Below, piece after piece: positions 17,695-25,945 of a stretch of DNA of 44,538 nucleotides. A program made the translations under genes and the position numbers. Numbering within the stretch: the stretch's first letter is position 1; each line of letters begins with the position of its first letter. Under the pieces are notes generated by a model. That model made no database searches, was not told where the DNA came from, and worked only from the letters and a program-made list of their open reading frames with translations. This DNA is from an uncultured Coriobacteriaceae bacterium (GTDB taxonomy: Bacteria > Actinomycetota > Coriobacteriia > Coriobacteriales > Eggerthellaceae), in NCBI GenBank assembly GCA_900539675.1, contig UQDJ01000010.1, forward strand, positions 1 through 44,538, read 5' to 3'.

Positions 17695-17734
17695 ATGATG
17701 GTTTTTCTCCGCCCTCATGGAGAAAAACCATCAT
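17695..17734. terminator. Long perfect hairpin between the two lectin-array genes
   Basis: ATGATGGTTTTTCTCC (17695-17710) pairs exactly with 17719-17734 around an 8-nt loop, giving a 16-bp stem. It sits after the L,D-transpeptidase gene and ends only 18 nt before the lysozyme start codon, so it could be a terminator, an attenuator or a leader structure. No U-run follows the stem on the minus strand. Confidence 0.65.
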
Positions 17735-17781
17735 ACCAAATTGCGTTCTATTGAAATGATTCTATGAATTTATGCAAACTT

Positions 17782-20700
17782 TTAGCCATAAATTACCACA
17801 CGGGTGCCTGCATAAATATTGTTATAAATCCACAAAGCGTCAGAATAGTCCAGTCTTATACAGCCATGAGATAAACTATTTCCTAGTTCACTGGTGGATG
17901 CAAGAATACTGTGGAAGAAATAGCCACCCCATATCTGTGTTGCCCATAAGGCACGACTGTCAGTAGTCAAAGCAGTACGCTTAAAGCCAGTCGTATAGTA
18001 ATCACCTGTTATAGTGGGTGTTCCCGGAGCACCCGTAACGCAGCTCCAGTAATACTGATACGACCAGTTGTTCATAGATCCTTTAAACACACCAACTTTG
18101 TGAGTGGAGCGATCGACCGCGATAAGCCATTGTGTCCCACTCGAATAATTTGAAATAGTGTCTAGCATTGCTTGTCTATCGGAAGGCAAAGGAGGCACAT
18201 ATTTTGTTGGCTCAAAGGTAAACCTCTGGCCATCGCTGGTAGCATTGCTTTGCAATTCGATGTTTGCCTTATTTATGTAAGCATTTCCGGAAATTCCAAT
18301 CGAATAATCAGGATTTACCGCTGACACTATACGAATGCCGCCGCCATTCATGTATTGCAAATTCCACTTTTGAGCTGCTGAACCATTTGCTGTCCATTGC
18401 TGAATATTGGATCCAGACGTCGCATTGGCCGATTTTAAGTCCAAGGCTTTTCCATTTGCTGCATTCTTAAAGGTATAGGTGCCATCTCCGTTTTTAGTAA
18501 CATTCCATTTTTGTGCACCGGAATCGTTATTGCTATACAACTGCACGTTAGCGCCATCAGATGATGAAGCACCGGACACATCCATTACAAACCCAGGGCT
18601 CTTAAGTGCTTGAATAAAGTATGTTCCACCTGCAAGAATGTCGACTGACACAACATTAAACCGTTGCGCAGCAGTACCATTATTCTCATACGTCTGAATA
18701 TTAGTTCCATCGGCAGATGAGCCGTTTTTCACGTCCAGCACTTTGCCTGTTTGCGCATTCTTTAACACAGTCAGCCCATTTGAAATAGTTGGAATCCATT
18801 GCTGAGCCTTGCTATCAGAAGGAGTCTGTTGGCAAACATTGCCACTAGCATCCACAGCTAGATTCATACCCGATCGCAAAGACTGTAACGTGAAAACGTT
18901 ATTGCCAACTTTAGAGCAATTCCATTTCTGTGCTAATGATCCATTTTCGGTATAAAGCTGCACATTGGCACCGCTAGACAAACTGCCCGATTCCACATCA
19001 ACAACTTTAGATGAATTCAGATCAGAATACAGGGATACAACTCCCTCCGGCATAAGATCGGAAACTTCCTCCACCACAAACCGCTGTGCATTACTGTCAT
19101 TATTGTTATAGCCTTGAATATTGGAGCCATTTTTAGCAACTGCTCCAGAAACATCTAACACTAAGCCAGTACCTTTGTTAATAAAGGTATAGGTATAATC
19201 CTTATTCTGAACTAGAGAAAATAACTGGTTCGGATTAGCCGAGTCGGGCTCCCATTGCTGAATGTTAGTCTTGTTTACTAGATTGCCATCTTGAACATCT
19301 AGAGCCTTCCCACTTCGAGCGTTAATAATTTGGTAATATCCCTTCGACTGATCATTTGGCGTAGGGATAAATTCAAACTTATAAAGTTGCGCATATGATT
19401 CGTTGGCTTTATATAATTGGATGTTGGCGCCATTTGCCAAGGAAGCTTTCGCCACATCTAAAACATAATCACCATCCAAAGCTGACACAACTTTGTAATA
19501 CTTTCCGCCCAGCTCGCAATCTTGGCAGGGATCAACGACGGGATTAACATCGATGAAATTGAATTTTTGGGCAATTGTTCCATTGCTGGTATAAGTCTGG
19601 ACATTCGCTTTATTGCTCGCTGACGCCTTCGAAATGTCAAGCACAATATCATTACCTAATGCAGACTTAATCCTAAATGTTCCATCTTCATTAGGAAGGG
19701 CAATCCACTTCTGTGCTCGTGATTCATTGCTAGCATATTGGCGCACATTCGTACCGGGCAGAATGTTGCCACTAGCTACATCGAGCACCTTTTCTGACCC
19801 CACATTAGTAAAAGTGATATATCCCATGGCGTCATGAGAAACTGTCCATTGTTGAGCTTTAGTCATATTAGACGTATACAGCTGAACATTTGCTGCATTT
19901 TCTAAAGATGCGTTGGCAACATCCAAAACTTTATCATTGGCTAAGCTGCTGTTTATTAAATACGTACCGTCTTTTAGCACACCGGCATTTGCTGCCGCTT
20001 CTTCATCTAGCGTGCTATATAGCATATCTTCAGTAACAATATTAAAGCGTTGAGCTGCAGTGTCATTGGAGTGATACAGGCGAATATTTGTCTTATTTAC
20101 CACCGAACCCCCCGCCAAATCTAAACTCAAACCTTGCCAAAGGGCTGACTTTATTTCGTAGGAGCCATCGCTAGATTGAGAAACGATCCATTTTTGAGCA
20201 TACGTTCCATTTGGAGTGTATTGACGCACGTTAGCACCAGAAACACCTTTTCCGGCCTGCACATCAAGCGCCTTACCAGACTGGACATTAATAAAGGTAA
20301 CATACCCTTGCTCATCGTACGAAACAGTCCATTGCTGCGCTGCAGTGTTATTGAAACGATATAGTTGCACATTAGCGTCATTTTCTGAAGATGCCCCACT
20401 GACATCAATAACCATATTGGGTTCTATAGTTGTTTCAATCCAATAAATTTGATCAGTAGATAGTAGATTCTTAGTGCCAGAGGCTTGCTTATCTAATTTC
20501 TCAATCACTTGTCCAGCATCAAACAGCTGCCACTGCTGAGCTACGGTTCCGTTGGGCTGGTAAAGTCCAACTTTTGTGCCTTGAGTAATTCTTCCACTAG
20601 AAATATCTAATACTTTATTAGTTGCAATGTTTAGTATTGCGTAATTGGAATCACTTTGAGACTGGACAAAGAACTGCCATTTTTGAGAATCTGAACCGTT

Positions 20701-21390
20701 TTCATCCGTAAAGAGCACATCATTAGTACCAGCAGTAAGGATCTTGCCCTGCTGATTACTGATTTGAATAGAGTCTTCACTAATGACATCTATTGAGAAA
20801 ATTTCATCGCGGGGAGTTTCTGTAGAATTCAGGTTTAACGCAGTTGGACTAAAAGTCAGATCCATATTGCTTGAAGGCTGCAATAAATATTGACCATCCT
20901 CTATATTATCAGCTGGCACATACCCAAACTTTTCTAGAGCCCGTGCGCCATCGCTTATCTCATCAGTGTTCGAATCATTATCAGAATTACTCGATTCAGT
21001 TTCTTGTGATACCTTTGCCTCGTCATAATTCTCAGAAGGTTCATTTATGGACAGTCCACCATCTGAACTGTCTGGCGTTAAACCAGACTTATCACTTTCA
21101 TTCCCTTGAAAATTTTCATTGCCATCTTGGGTGAAATCATCGCTGGCATCATTACCCTTTGTACCAGAATCCGTAGAGCTCTCTACATCCGATTGGATGT
21201 CATTATCATTGCTGCCGCTTTGTTCGTGATCTTCCCCTAGAACTGAATCGCCAGAGTCGGTATCTACGACAGTCAAGGCCGATACCCCATTGGTTGCTTC
21301 TTCATTAGGCTGCGCAAAAGCAACCGAGGGACATAAGCCTGCCGCTAAAACTACTGACAGGAAGCCCTTTAAAATCTTCGTCCCTACCAT
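17782..21390 (-). CDS. Secreted L,D-transpeptidase (YkuD) with about six ricin-type lectin domains
   Basis: The 1202-residue protein has a signal peptide (about 1-26, ending VAFA), an acidic Ser/Asp/Asn linker (about 30-145), around six RicinB-type beta-trefoil domains and a C-terminal YkuD catalytic domain (about 1085-1202). The active-site motif is SHGCIRL at 1174-1180 with nucleophile Cys1177, preceded by the conserved His in YFFHS. Such enzymes make or remodel 3-3 peptidoglycan cross-links or attach proteins to peptidoglycan. Domain starts can be seen as DGQYLL, DQIYWI, DGTYLI, GGKYYK, EGVVSL and GGTYFI; the first is the most diverged. It lies upstream of, and in the same orientation as, the GH25 gene. 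The two proteins share signal, linker and lectin style but differ in catalytic domain and in its place (C-terminal here, N-terminal there). Confidence 0.93.
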   Translation of the reverse strand: MVGTKILKGFLSVVLAAGLCPSVAFAQPNEEATNGVSALTVVDTDSGDSVLGEDHEQSGSNDNDIQSDVESSTDSGTKGNDASDDFTQDGNENFQGNESDKSGLTPDSSDGGLSINEPSENYDEAKVSQETESSNSDNDSNTDEISDGARALEKFGYVPADNIEDGQYLLQPSSNMDLTFSPTALNLNSTETPRDEIFSIDVISEDSIQISNQQGKILTAGTNDVLFTDENGSDSQKWQFFVQSQSDSNYAILNIATNKVLDISSGRITQGTKVGLYQPNGTVAQQWQLFDAGQVIEKLDKQASGTKNLLSTDQIYWIETTIEPNMVIDVSGASSENDANVQLYRFNNTAAQQWTVSYDEQGYVTFINVQSGKALDVQAGKGVSGANVRQYTPNGTYAQKWIVSQSSDGSYEIKSALWQGLSLDLAGGSVVNKTNIRLYHSNDTAAQRFNIVTEDMLYSTLDEEAAANAGVLKDGTYLINSSLANDKVLDVANASLENAANVQLYTSNMTKAQQWTVSHDAMGYITFTNVGSEKVLDVASGNILPGTNVRQYASNESRAQKWIALPNEDGTFRIKSALGNDIVLDISKASASNKANVQTYTSNGTIAQKFNFIDVNPVVDPCQDCELGGKYYKVVSALDGDYVLDVAKASLANGANIQLYKANESYAQLYKFEFIPTPNDQSKGYYQIINARSGKALDVQDGNLVNKTNIQQWEPDSANPNQLFSLVQNKDYTYTFINKGTGLVLDVSGAVAKNGSNIQGYNNNDSNAQRFVVEEVSDLMPEGVVSLYSDLNSSKVVDVESGSLSSGANVQLYTENGSLAQKWNCSKVGNNVFTLQSLRSGMNLAVDASGNVCQQTPSDSKAQQWIPTISNGLTVLKNAQTGKVLDVKNGSSADGTNIQTYENNGTAAQRFNVVSVDILAGGTYFIQALKSPGFVMDVSGASSSDGANVQLYSNNDSGAQKWNVTKNGDGTYTFKNAANGKALDLKSANATSGSNIQQWTANGSAAQKWNLQYMNGGGIRIVSAVNPDYSIGISGNAYINKANIELQSNATSDGQRFTFEPTKYVPPLPSDRQAMLDTISNYSSGTQWLIAVDRSTHKVGVFKGSMNNWSYQYYWSCVTGAPGTPTITGDYYTTGFKRTALTTDSRALWATQIWGGYFFHSILASTSELGNSLSHGCIRLDYSDALWIYNNIYAGTRVVIYG

Positions 21391-21686
21391 AAATACCGCC
21401 TATCAAGAAAATAATGTTTAGTTGATTTTCCTACATACATTCCAGAGTCACAAGAACAAATCGTTCGTGAGTAATCAGCGGCATCTGGACAAGCTTGAAT
21501 GTGGATAGGATTGCGTGCAACTAAACACTCAGACAGTTTTGCGCAGTTTAGATCAGCTATTCGGTATGGACATAATGGGATTAATAGTACATTACATTAA
21601 TAGAAAGTCATTCCAACAATCTAACCAAGAAAGCGCTAGGCCCCGATTCAAGACAATCTCAACGTAGATGGTTCCCTGCTACCAAA
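21391..21686. other. Leader/promoter region of the L,D-transpeptidase gene, no gene seen
   Basis: No credible coding frame is visible. An AGGCGG-type ribosome site lies just above the transpeptidase start. The rest is AT-rich and must contain the promoter of the two lectin-array genes, but I cannot place its -35 and -10 with confidence. Confidence 0.4.
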
Positions 21687-22234
21687 ATGAGCGCTATAGA
21701 CCTTGCAGGCATGCCCTCAATTGCTGCCAAGATTGATCAACATAAAGTATTACTCATTGCGTTAGTGTGTAGGTCGTTTTGGTACGTCTCACAGCTAGTT
21801 CCTAGGCTGCACTATTATGCCTTTATCGACACTACACGTTACATTGGCTATAGTTTCGTTCTTCCGGAAGAGCTTCTGATCATGTTCGTTACTACGGTTC
21901 TAATTTTCCTACGTGCTTTTACCTATTAGTTTTTCTTAAGGCATGGATTAACGAAACTGGTGGATTCTGGAATCCTGACTATATAACAGAAGCAGGATGC
22001 AACACTCCCTATTTACAAGACAACCCACACTCTCTCATTGGTATATCTTTAAATTCTTATACAGTCTGCCAAACGCTAACTTCAGTCTTTCCACTAATGT
22101 TCGCTCAAGGCGTAATGGTTTGGTTCACTATTGGAGGATTCTTTTTAATGCTTGCTCTTAAGCAGCATTCCCATCCTTTACGGCATTGCATCCCATGCCT
22201 GATTCAGTGGACCCTACCACAGATGCTTGACTAA
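21687..22234 (+). pseudogene. Decayed polytopic membrane protein gene fragment
   Basis: Two overlapping plus-strand frames read like pieces of one membrane protein. The first (21687-21929) includes hydrophobic runs such as KVLLIALVCRSFWYVSQLVP. The second (open from about 21854 to a stop at 22234) contains NFPTCFYLLVFLKAWINETG, NPDYITEAGC and a hydrophobic end (MVWFTIGGFFLMLAL). The second frame resembles in style the C-terminal half of the truncated gene at the left edge of the window. There is no proper start or ribosome site, and the frames do not join without a shift. I read this as the remnant of a polysaccharide-locus membrane protein; the family is uncertain. Confidence 0.45.
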
Positions 22235-22332
22235 TCCCGTCAAGACTTTCGCACACTTAGAACAGCCGTCCGTTCTGCTGCAGTATGATTTTTGGTTCAT
22301 TAGTGATAGATCCAGACGCTATTTGCCCCCGT

Positions 22333-22406
22333 TCGCTATCTCTCACTTTATCTCTCATCACTCACTCGCTATCTCTCACGATTGTTACAGATAAGTGTGA
22401 GAGATA
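22333..22406. repeat. Cluster of TATCTCTCAC direct and inverted repeats
   Basis: TCGCTATCTCTCAC occurs at 22333-22346 and again at 22366-22379 (33 bp apart), with a near copy TATCTCTCA between them. The exact inverse GTGAGAGATA follows at 22397-22406, giving a 10-bp inverted repeat with 22370-22379 around a 17-nt loop. It lies in non-coding sequence beyond the end of the CNNM-type gene. Confidence 0.7.
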
Positions 22407-22455
22407 AGAGATAGGTACTAGTAACAAACAATCCATTGATGTGTACCCAGTACAA

Positions 22456-22481
22456 CGAAGCGAGCCATACGACTCGCTTCG
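22456..22481. terminator. Terminator-like hairpin after the CNNM/CorC-type gene
   Basis: CGAAGCGAG (22456-22464) and its exact complement (22473-22481) enclose an 8-nt loop about 80 nt beyond the stop codon of the minus-strand gene at 22562. A strong U-run is lacking, so the role is likely but not certain. Confidence 0.55.
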
Positions 22482-22561
22482 CCATTAGTTTCTATACAGT
22501 TGTTATTCGTTGCTGGATCTTCAGCCTGCCCAAGGATCTAACGTTAGGGCTAGTCTTAATC

Positions 22562-23941
22562 CTAGTCCTTATCCTTATCTTTGTCCTTGCTCTTGTTCTT
22601 GTCGGAATCGTCGTTTTCATCTTCGTCATTTTCGACGGTATCGTCCGGCTCAATCAGAACACTAATCTTGTCAATACGCAGGCCATCCATCAAGTTAGCG
22701 CATAGCGTGTACTTCTTGCCATCGTTGCGCAGCACATAGGTGTCGCCCTCTTCGGGGATCTTGTCCAGCAAGTCCAGCAGCAAGCCACTTGCTGTTTCGT
22801 AGTCGTATACCGGCACCGGCTCAAAGCCTAAGAATTCCACGAACTGATCCACCGGCAGCGATCCATCAACCAAGTAATGATTGTCAGAAAGCTTTAAGAT
22901 TTCGTCCTGGTCATCGTGCAAGTATTCGTCTTCCATACGACCAATAATCTGCTCTACCACGTCGGTCATGGTAACAATGCCAGACGTACCGCCGTGTTCA
23001 TCCACTACAACGGCAATCTTAGTGTGCTTCTGCTGCAGCATCTGGAGCAACTTGGAAATGGAAATGCTTTCTGGCACTGCCTGAATGGTGCGAATACGCA
23101 AGTCCTTCATCGTGGATCCCGGAGGCAACAGGTAAGCATCCTTGATATGCACGAAGCCGATGATGTTGTCCTTATCTTCGCGATACACCGGGTAACGGGT
23201 GAACTTATTTTGGCCCATGAATTCCAGATTGGTTTCTAAATCATCGTCCAAGTCAATAGCCATCACATCGGTACGCGGCGTCATGATAGCCTTGGCATCC
23301 TTGTCGTCCAAGTCGAAGATGTTGTCCAGGTATTGGTACTGGTCCTGCTCAATTGAACCGCTTTCAGCACTTTCTTCCAGAAGAATTTTAATTTCTTCTT
23401 CGGAATAGGCGTCATGTTCTTTCGTTACATCGTGGCCTGTCAAATGCATGATGCCGTTAGTGGTCTTATTAAACAGCCACATGATGGGGTAGGTAATGTA
23501 ATAGAACGCATGCAGAACACCTGCGGTGTGCAAGGCATAGCTTTCGGTGTTTAAAATCGCCATAGACTTTGGCACCAGTTCGCCAAACACCACATGCAAC
23601 GTGGTCATGATGAAGTAACCAATAGCCACCGAAATTACCGTTACTGCAGTATCCGGCAGGCCCAACATCACGAACAGCGGGTGGAATAAAGCCGAAATTG
23701 CCGGTTCACCCAACCAACCTAGGGCCAGGGACGCAAGCGTAATACCCAGCTGGCAGGCAGAAAGGTACGCATTTACATTGTTGGAAACTTCTGCCGCACG
23801 CTTAGCACCACGAACGCCTTCTTCCAACAACAGTTCAATCTGCGATTTACGCACGCGGACTAAGGAAAACTCCGCAACAACAAAGAAGGCGTTCATCAAA
23901 ATGAACAGAACAACCAATATCAAACTTATCCATATGGGCAT
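22562..23941 (-). CDS. CNNM/CorC (HlyC/TlyC-type) membrane protein with CBS pair
   Basis: This 459-residue protein has the standard layout of the hemolysin-like/CNNM family: an N-terminal DUF21 membrane domain (about 1-185; FILMNAFFVVAEFSLVRVR near the start, VFGELVPKSMAI later), two CBS domains (about 215-335) and a C-terminal CorC_HlyC domain (about 350-430). Family members are linked to Mg2+/Co2+ homeostasis; hemolysis is not implied. After the last domain there is an unusual low-complexity tail of Asp, Asn and Lys ending in repeated KD pairs, about 25 residues, encoded by a repetitive stretch just before the stop codon. The gene is alone on its transcript or follows read-through from the gene at 24333. 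Confidence 0.92.
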   Translation of the reverse strand: MPIWISLILVVLFILMNAFFVVAEFSLVRVRKSQIELLLEEGVRGAKRAAEVSNNVNAYLSACQLGITLASLALGWLGEPAISALFHPLFVMLGLPDTAVTVISVAIGYFIMTTLHVVFGELVPKSMAILNTESYALHTAGVLHAFYYITYPIMWLFNKTTNGIMHLTGHDVTKEHDAYSEEEIKILLEESAESGSIEQDQYQYLDNIFDLDDKDAKAIMTPRTDVMAIDLDDDLETNLEFMGQNKFTRYPVYREDKDNIIGFVHIKDAYLLPPGSTMKDLRIRTIQAVPESISISKLLQMLQQKHTKIAVVVDEHGGTSGIVTMTDVVEQIIGRMEDEYLHDDQDEILKLSDNHYLVDGSLPVDQFVEFLGFEPVPVYDYETASGLLLDLLDKIPEEGDTYVLRNDGKKYTLCANLMDGLRIDKISVLIEPDDTVENDEDENDDSDKNKSKDKDKDKD

Positions 23942-24332
23942 GAATTAATTCATCCTTTCACAAACCCGTGCAGCACAAACAAAAAACGCAGTCGAATTTT
24001 TGCGCACTGAAAATTCGCGCAAAAAGACAGACTGCGTTAAAGCATCAAAATGTATATAACTTAAAGTGCGTTTTCGAGCCGAACTACATCGACCGCCGCC
24101 GTCGGAGTCATTCACGACAGCTAAATCTCCTTTTCTGGTTCCTGCAAATTCGCATTCACCATAGACAACAACTAATTCGTCCCTCTAAAGAGCAATACTC
24201 TTTAACTAACAAGCGATTCTACCCAACACGTGGATGCTTATCTCAAAGTAAAGGACGTTTCTCGTATACAAAAATTAATGTTAACAAGCAGAAGTTTGAT
24301 GTCAATCAACGAAGCGCCTAAAGGCCTAGTTT
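23942..24332. other. Intergenic region with a structured leader, no gene seen
   Basis: A 117-codon open frame on the plus strand here has very basic, unstructured composition and no family character, so I do not count it as a gene. The stretch holds the nested hairpin at 23985-24038 and presumably the promoter of the CNNM-type gene. Confidence 0.5.
23985..24038. promoter_or_regulatory. Nested, partly mutually exclusive hairpins upstream of the CNNM-type gene
   Basis: Outer arms AACGCAGTC (23985-23993) and GACTGCGTT (24030-24038) pair, and inside them TTTTTGCGC (23997-24005) pairs with GCGCAAAAA (24017-24025). A competing pair, GAATTTT (23994-24000) with AAAATTC (24010-24016), overlaps the inner left arm. 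The element begins 44 nt upstream of the CNNM-type start codon. It could be a terminator of the gene at 24333 or an RNA switch in the leader; the sequence matches no riboswitch I recognise. Confidence 0.6.
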
Positions 24333-25814
24333 TCAGAACCGGTTCACAGTTTCTATGGAAAACAACACCTGTGCCACGTTAGAAACAGCTGTCCGGCTGT
24401 CATCGCTGTCTGGCGCGTTGGTCATAATGGCCATTATGTACGTCTGACCAAGGTATTCAACAATACCAGCATCGCACGTGCCACTGAAGCGGGCATCACT
24501 CGCGTTCCACCCTGCCTTGTTCATGACAACCGGCGCATCATCTGCCATGGCAGCATCTACCCCATCACGAATAAACGAGGTGTTGGTGTTCTGAAATAGC
24601 TGGGCTAAATACGACACATATTCAGAATCGCTCTGTAAATAGCTATACGTGTGAAGCCACAGCAATGCCGCTTCACGTGCCGAATAGCGTGGAAAATGCG
24701 TGTCATCCATGATGTCGGAATTCACGCCGCACGATTCGAGCCAGTCCGCAAAACCATGGGAGTCATACGTATCGCGAAGCGTCTTAAATGAATCGTTGTC
24801 AGAATATTGCACCGTGTCGTCAATTAAACTGCGCGTCGAAGACGACAGCCCTTCAGCATCGCCAATTGCCTCGCACATAAATGCCGCATAGGGGCCCTTA
24901 AAAGAGCTTGCACCGTAAATGCGCGTATCGGCATTATAGGCAATGCCGCACCCGGTATTCACATTGAATGCCACCACACCGCAGTCGTAGCCCTGAGAAG
25001 TTATGGCAGAAATTGCCTCTTGTAGCTGCAATTCATCCTGCGCACTCAGTGTTGGTGCCACAAAGGGAGGCTGAAAACCAAGAGACGGATCCACGGGCGC
25101 GCTGCCCCCAGATTCGGCGCCGACAGAAGAGCTGACAGCTTCGGGCTCGGCGCCGGCGGACGAACTGGCAGCCTCTGGTTCAATACCGATGGACGAACTG
25201 ATCACCTCTGGTTCAATACCGGCAAGCTGCACAAGCGAAAACGCCTGGGGTTCCTCTGGTGCGGCATCTACCTGCAGTAATGTTTCTGCAGTAACTGCCT
25301 GATCTGCCGCTTCTTGAATTATGTGCTGGCGCTGCATTTGCGCCTTGCGTGCACAAGCATCTTGCACCAATACCGATTCAGGTTCTGCAGTTTCTTGCCA
25401 AAAAGTCCGCGGCATAAGCGCCTGATACAACGGTGCTTGCTGGAAAGAATTTTGCTGATTCATGGCTGAAGCGCTGCCGCTCAATGCGCTGTTGCTGATC
25501 AATGTAGTGTCGCTTAAAGAGCTGTTGCCTGTACCTTGTTCGCCCACAGCACCTGTGTTGTTCCCGTTCGTTTCACTGGAAAAGGCACCTGCCACTGCGC
25601 CGATTAAAAGCACTATCGCCACAATCACCACGACGACTGCAGTACCTAGCACCATAGAGCCCCTTCGACTGAGCGCTACAAAGAATTGTTTCCTGGAAGA
25701 ATGTTCGCCATAAGACTTATGAATTAAAGCAGAAATTATTGGCAGCACCTTCGCCCGTATTTTGTGCAACAATTCAGTGATTTTTGATGTGCTGTGTATA
25801 GGATGGTGTGCCAT
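24333..25814 (-). CDS. Membrane-anchored class A beta-lactamase-like serine hydrolase
   Basis: The 493-residue protein has a basic N-terminal tail, one membrane segment (about 54-77), a long low-complexity linker and a C-terminal serine hydrolase domain (about 255-490). The domain has the SxxK motif SSFK at 303-306, SDN at 338-340 and NKAGW in place of the KTG box, matching the class A beta-lactamase/penicillin-recognising fold. The linker contains about three and a half 11-residue repeats (GIEPEVISSS type, about 199-235). No strong ribosome site precedes the ATG. The domain sits outside the cell; it may act in cell-wall metabolism, and true beta-lactam hydrolysis is not shown. The KAG triad and the lack of a clear Glu166-type loop argue for caution. 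Confidence 0.83.
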   Translation of the reverse strand: MAHHPIHSTSKITELLHKIRAKVLPIISALIHKSYGEHSSRKQFFVALSRRGSMVLGTAVVVVIVAIVLLIGAVAGAFSSETNGNNTGAVGEQGTGNSSLSDTTLISNSALSGSASAMNQQNSFQQAPLYQALMPRTFWQETAEPESVLVQDACARKAQMQRQHIIQEAADQAVTAETLLQVDAAPEEPQAFSLVQLAGIEPEVISSSIGIEPEAASSSAGAEPEAVSSSVGAESGGSAPVDPSLGFQPPFVAPTLSAQDELQLQEAISAITSQGYDCGVVAFNVNTGCGIAYNADTRIYGASSFKGPYAAFMCEAIGDAEGLSSSTRSLIDDTVQYSDNDSFKTLRDTYDSHGFADWLESCGVNSDIMDDTHFPRYSAREAALLWLHTYSYLQSDSEYVSYLAQLFQNTNTSFIRDGVDAAMADDAPVVMNKAGWNASDARFSGTCDAGIVEYLGQTYIMAIMTNAPDSDDSRTAVSNVAQVLFSIETVNRF

Positions 25815-25842
25815 ATATAGATCATAGCGCAGATCATTTTTA

Positions 25843-25872
25843 TATATAGCAGTCGTGTAGTTCTTTTCGCAA
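25843..25872 (-). promoter_or_regulatory. Candidate promoter of the serine hydrolase gene
   Basis: On the minus strand TTGCGA (25872-25867) and TATATA (25848-25843) are separated by 18 bp, a fair match to a housekeeping promoter. The start codon is about 29 nt downstream, leaving a very short leader that fits the absence of a ribosome site. Confidence 0.45.
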
Positions 25873-25884
25873 AGCTGCCAGATA

Positions 25885-25914
25885 TTGGTGTTGAGCTCTT
25901 TTGGTAGCTACAAT
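25885..25914 (+). promoter_or_regulatory. Candidate promoter of the CmpB-type membrane protein gene
   Basis: TTGGTG (25885-25890) and TACAAT (25909-25914) are 18 bp apart on the plus strand, back-to-back with the promoter of the divergent serine hydrolase gene. The gene's GTG start follows about 30 nt later. Confidence 0.5.
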
Positions 25915-25945
25915 AAATTGATACGCCTACTAGATAAGGAACTTT

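Noticed and set aside
14632..21390. Phage lysis cassette because of the GH25 lysozyme
   Set aside because: No holin or phage structural genes; signal peptide, linker and lectin arrays indicate a cellular surface protein.
22562..23941. Hemolysin virulence factor
   Set aside because: The name is historic; domain order DUF21-CBS-CBS-CorC points to a metal-homeostasis membrane protein.
23968..24321. 117-codon open frame on the plus strand
   Set aside because: Very basic, unordered composition, no ribosome site, and it spans the nested hairpin element; judged non-coding.
24333..25814. Antibiotic-resistance beta-lactamase
   Set aside because: SxxK and SDN are present, but the protein is membrane tethered, has KAG instead of KTG and lacks a clear Glu166-type loop, so resistance is not supported.
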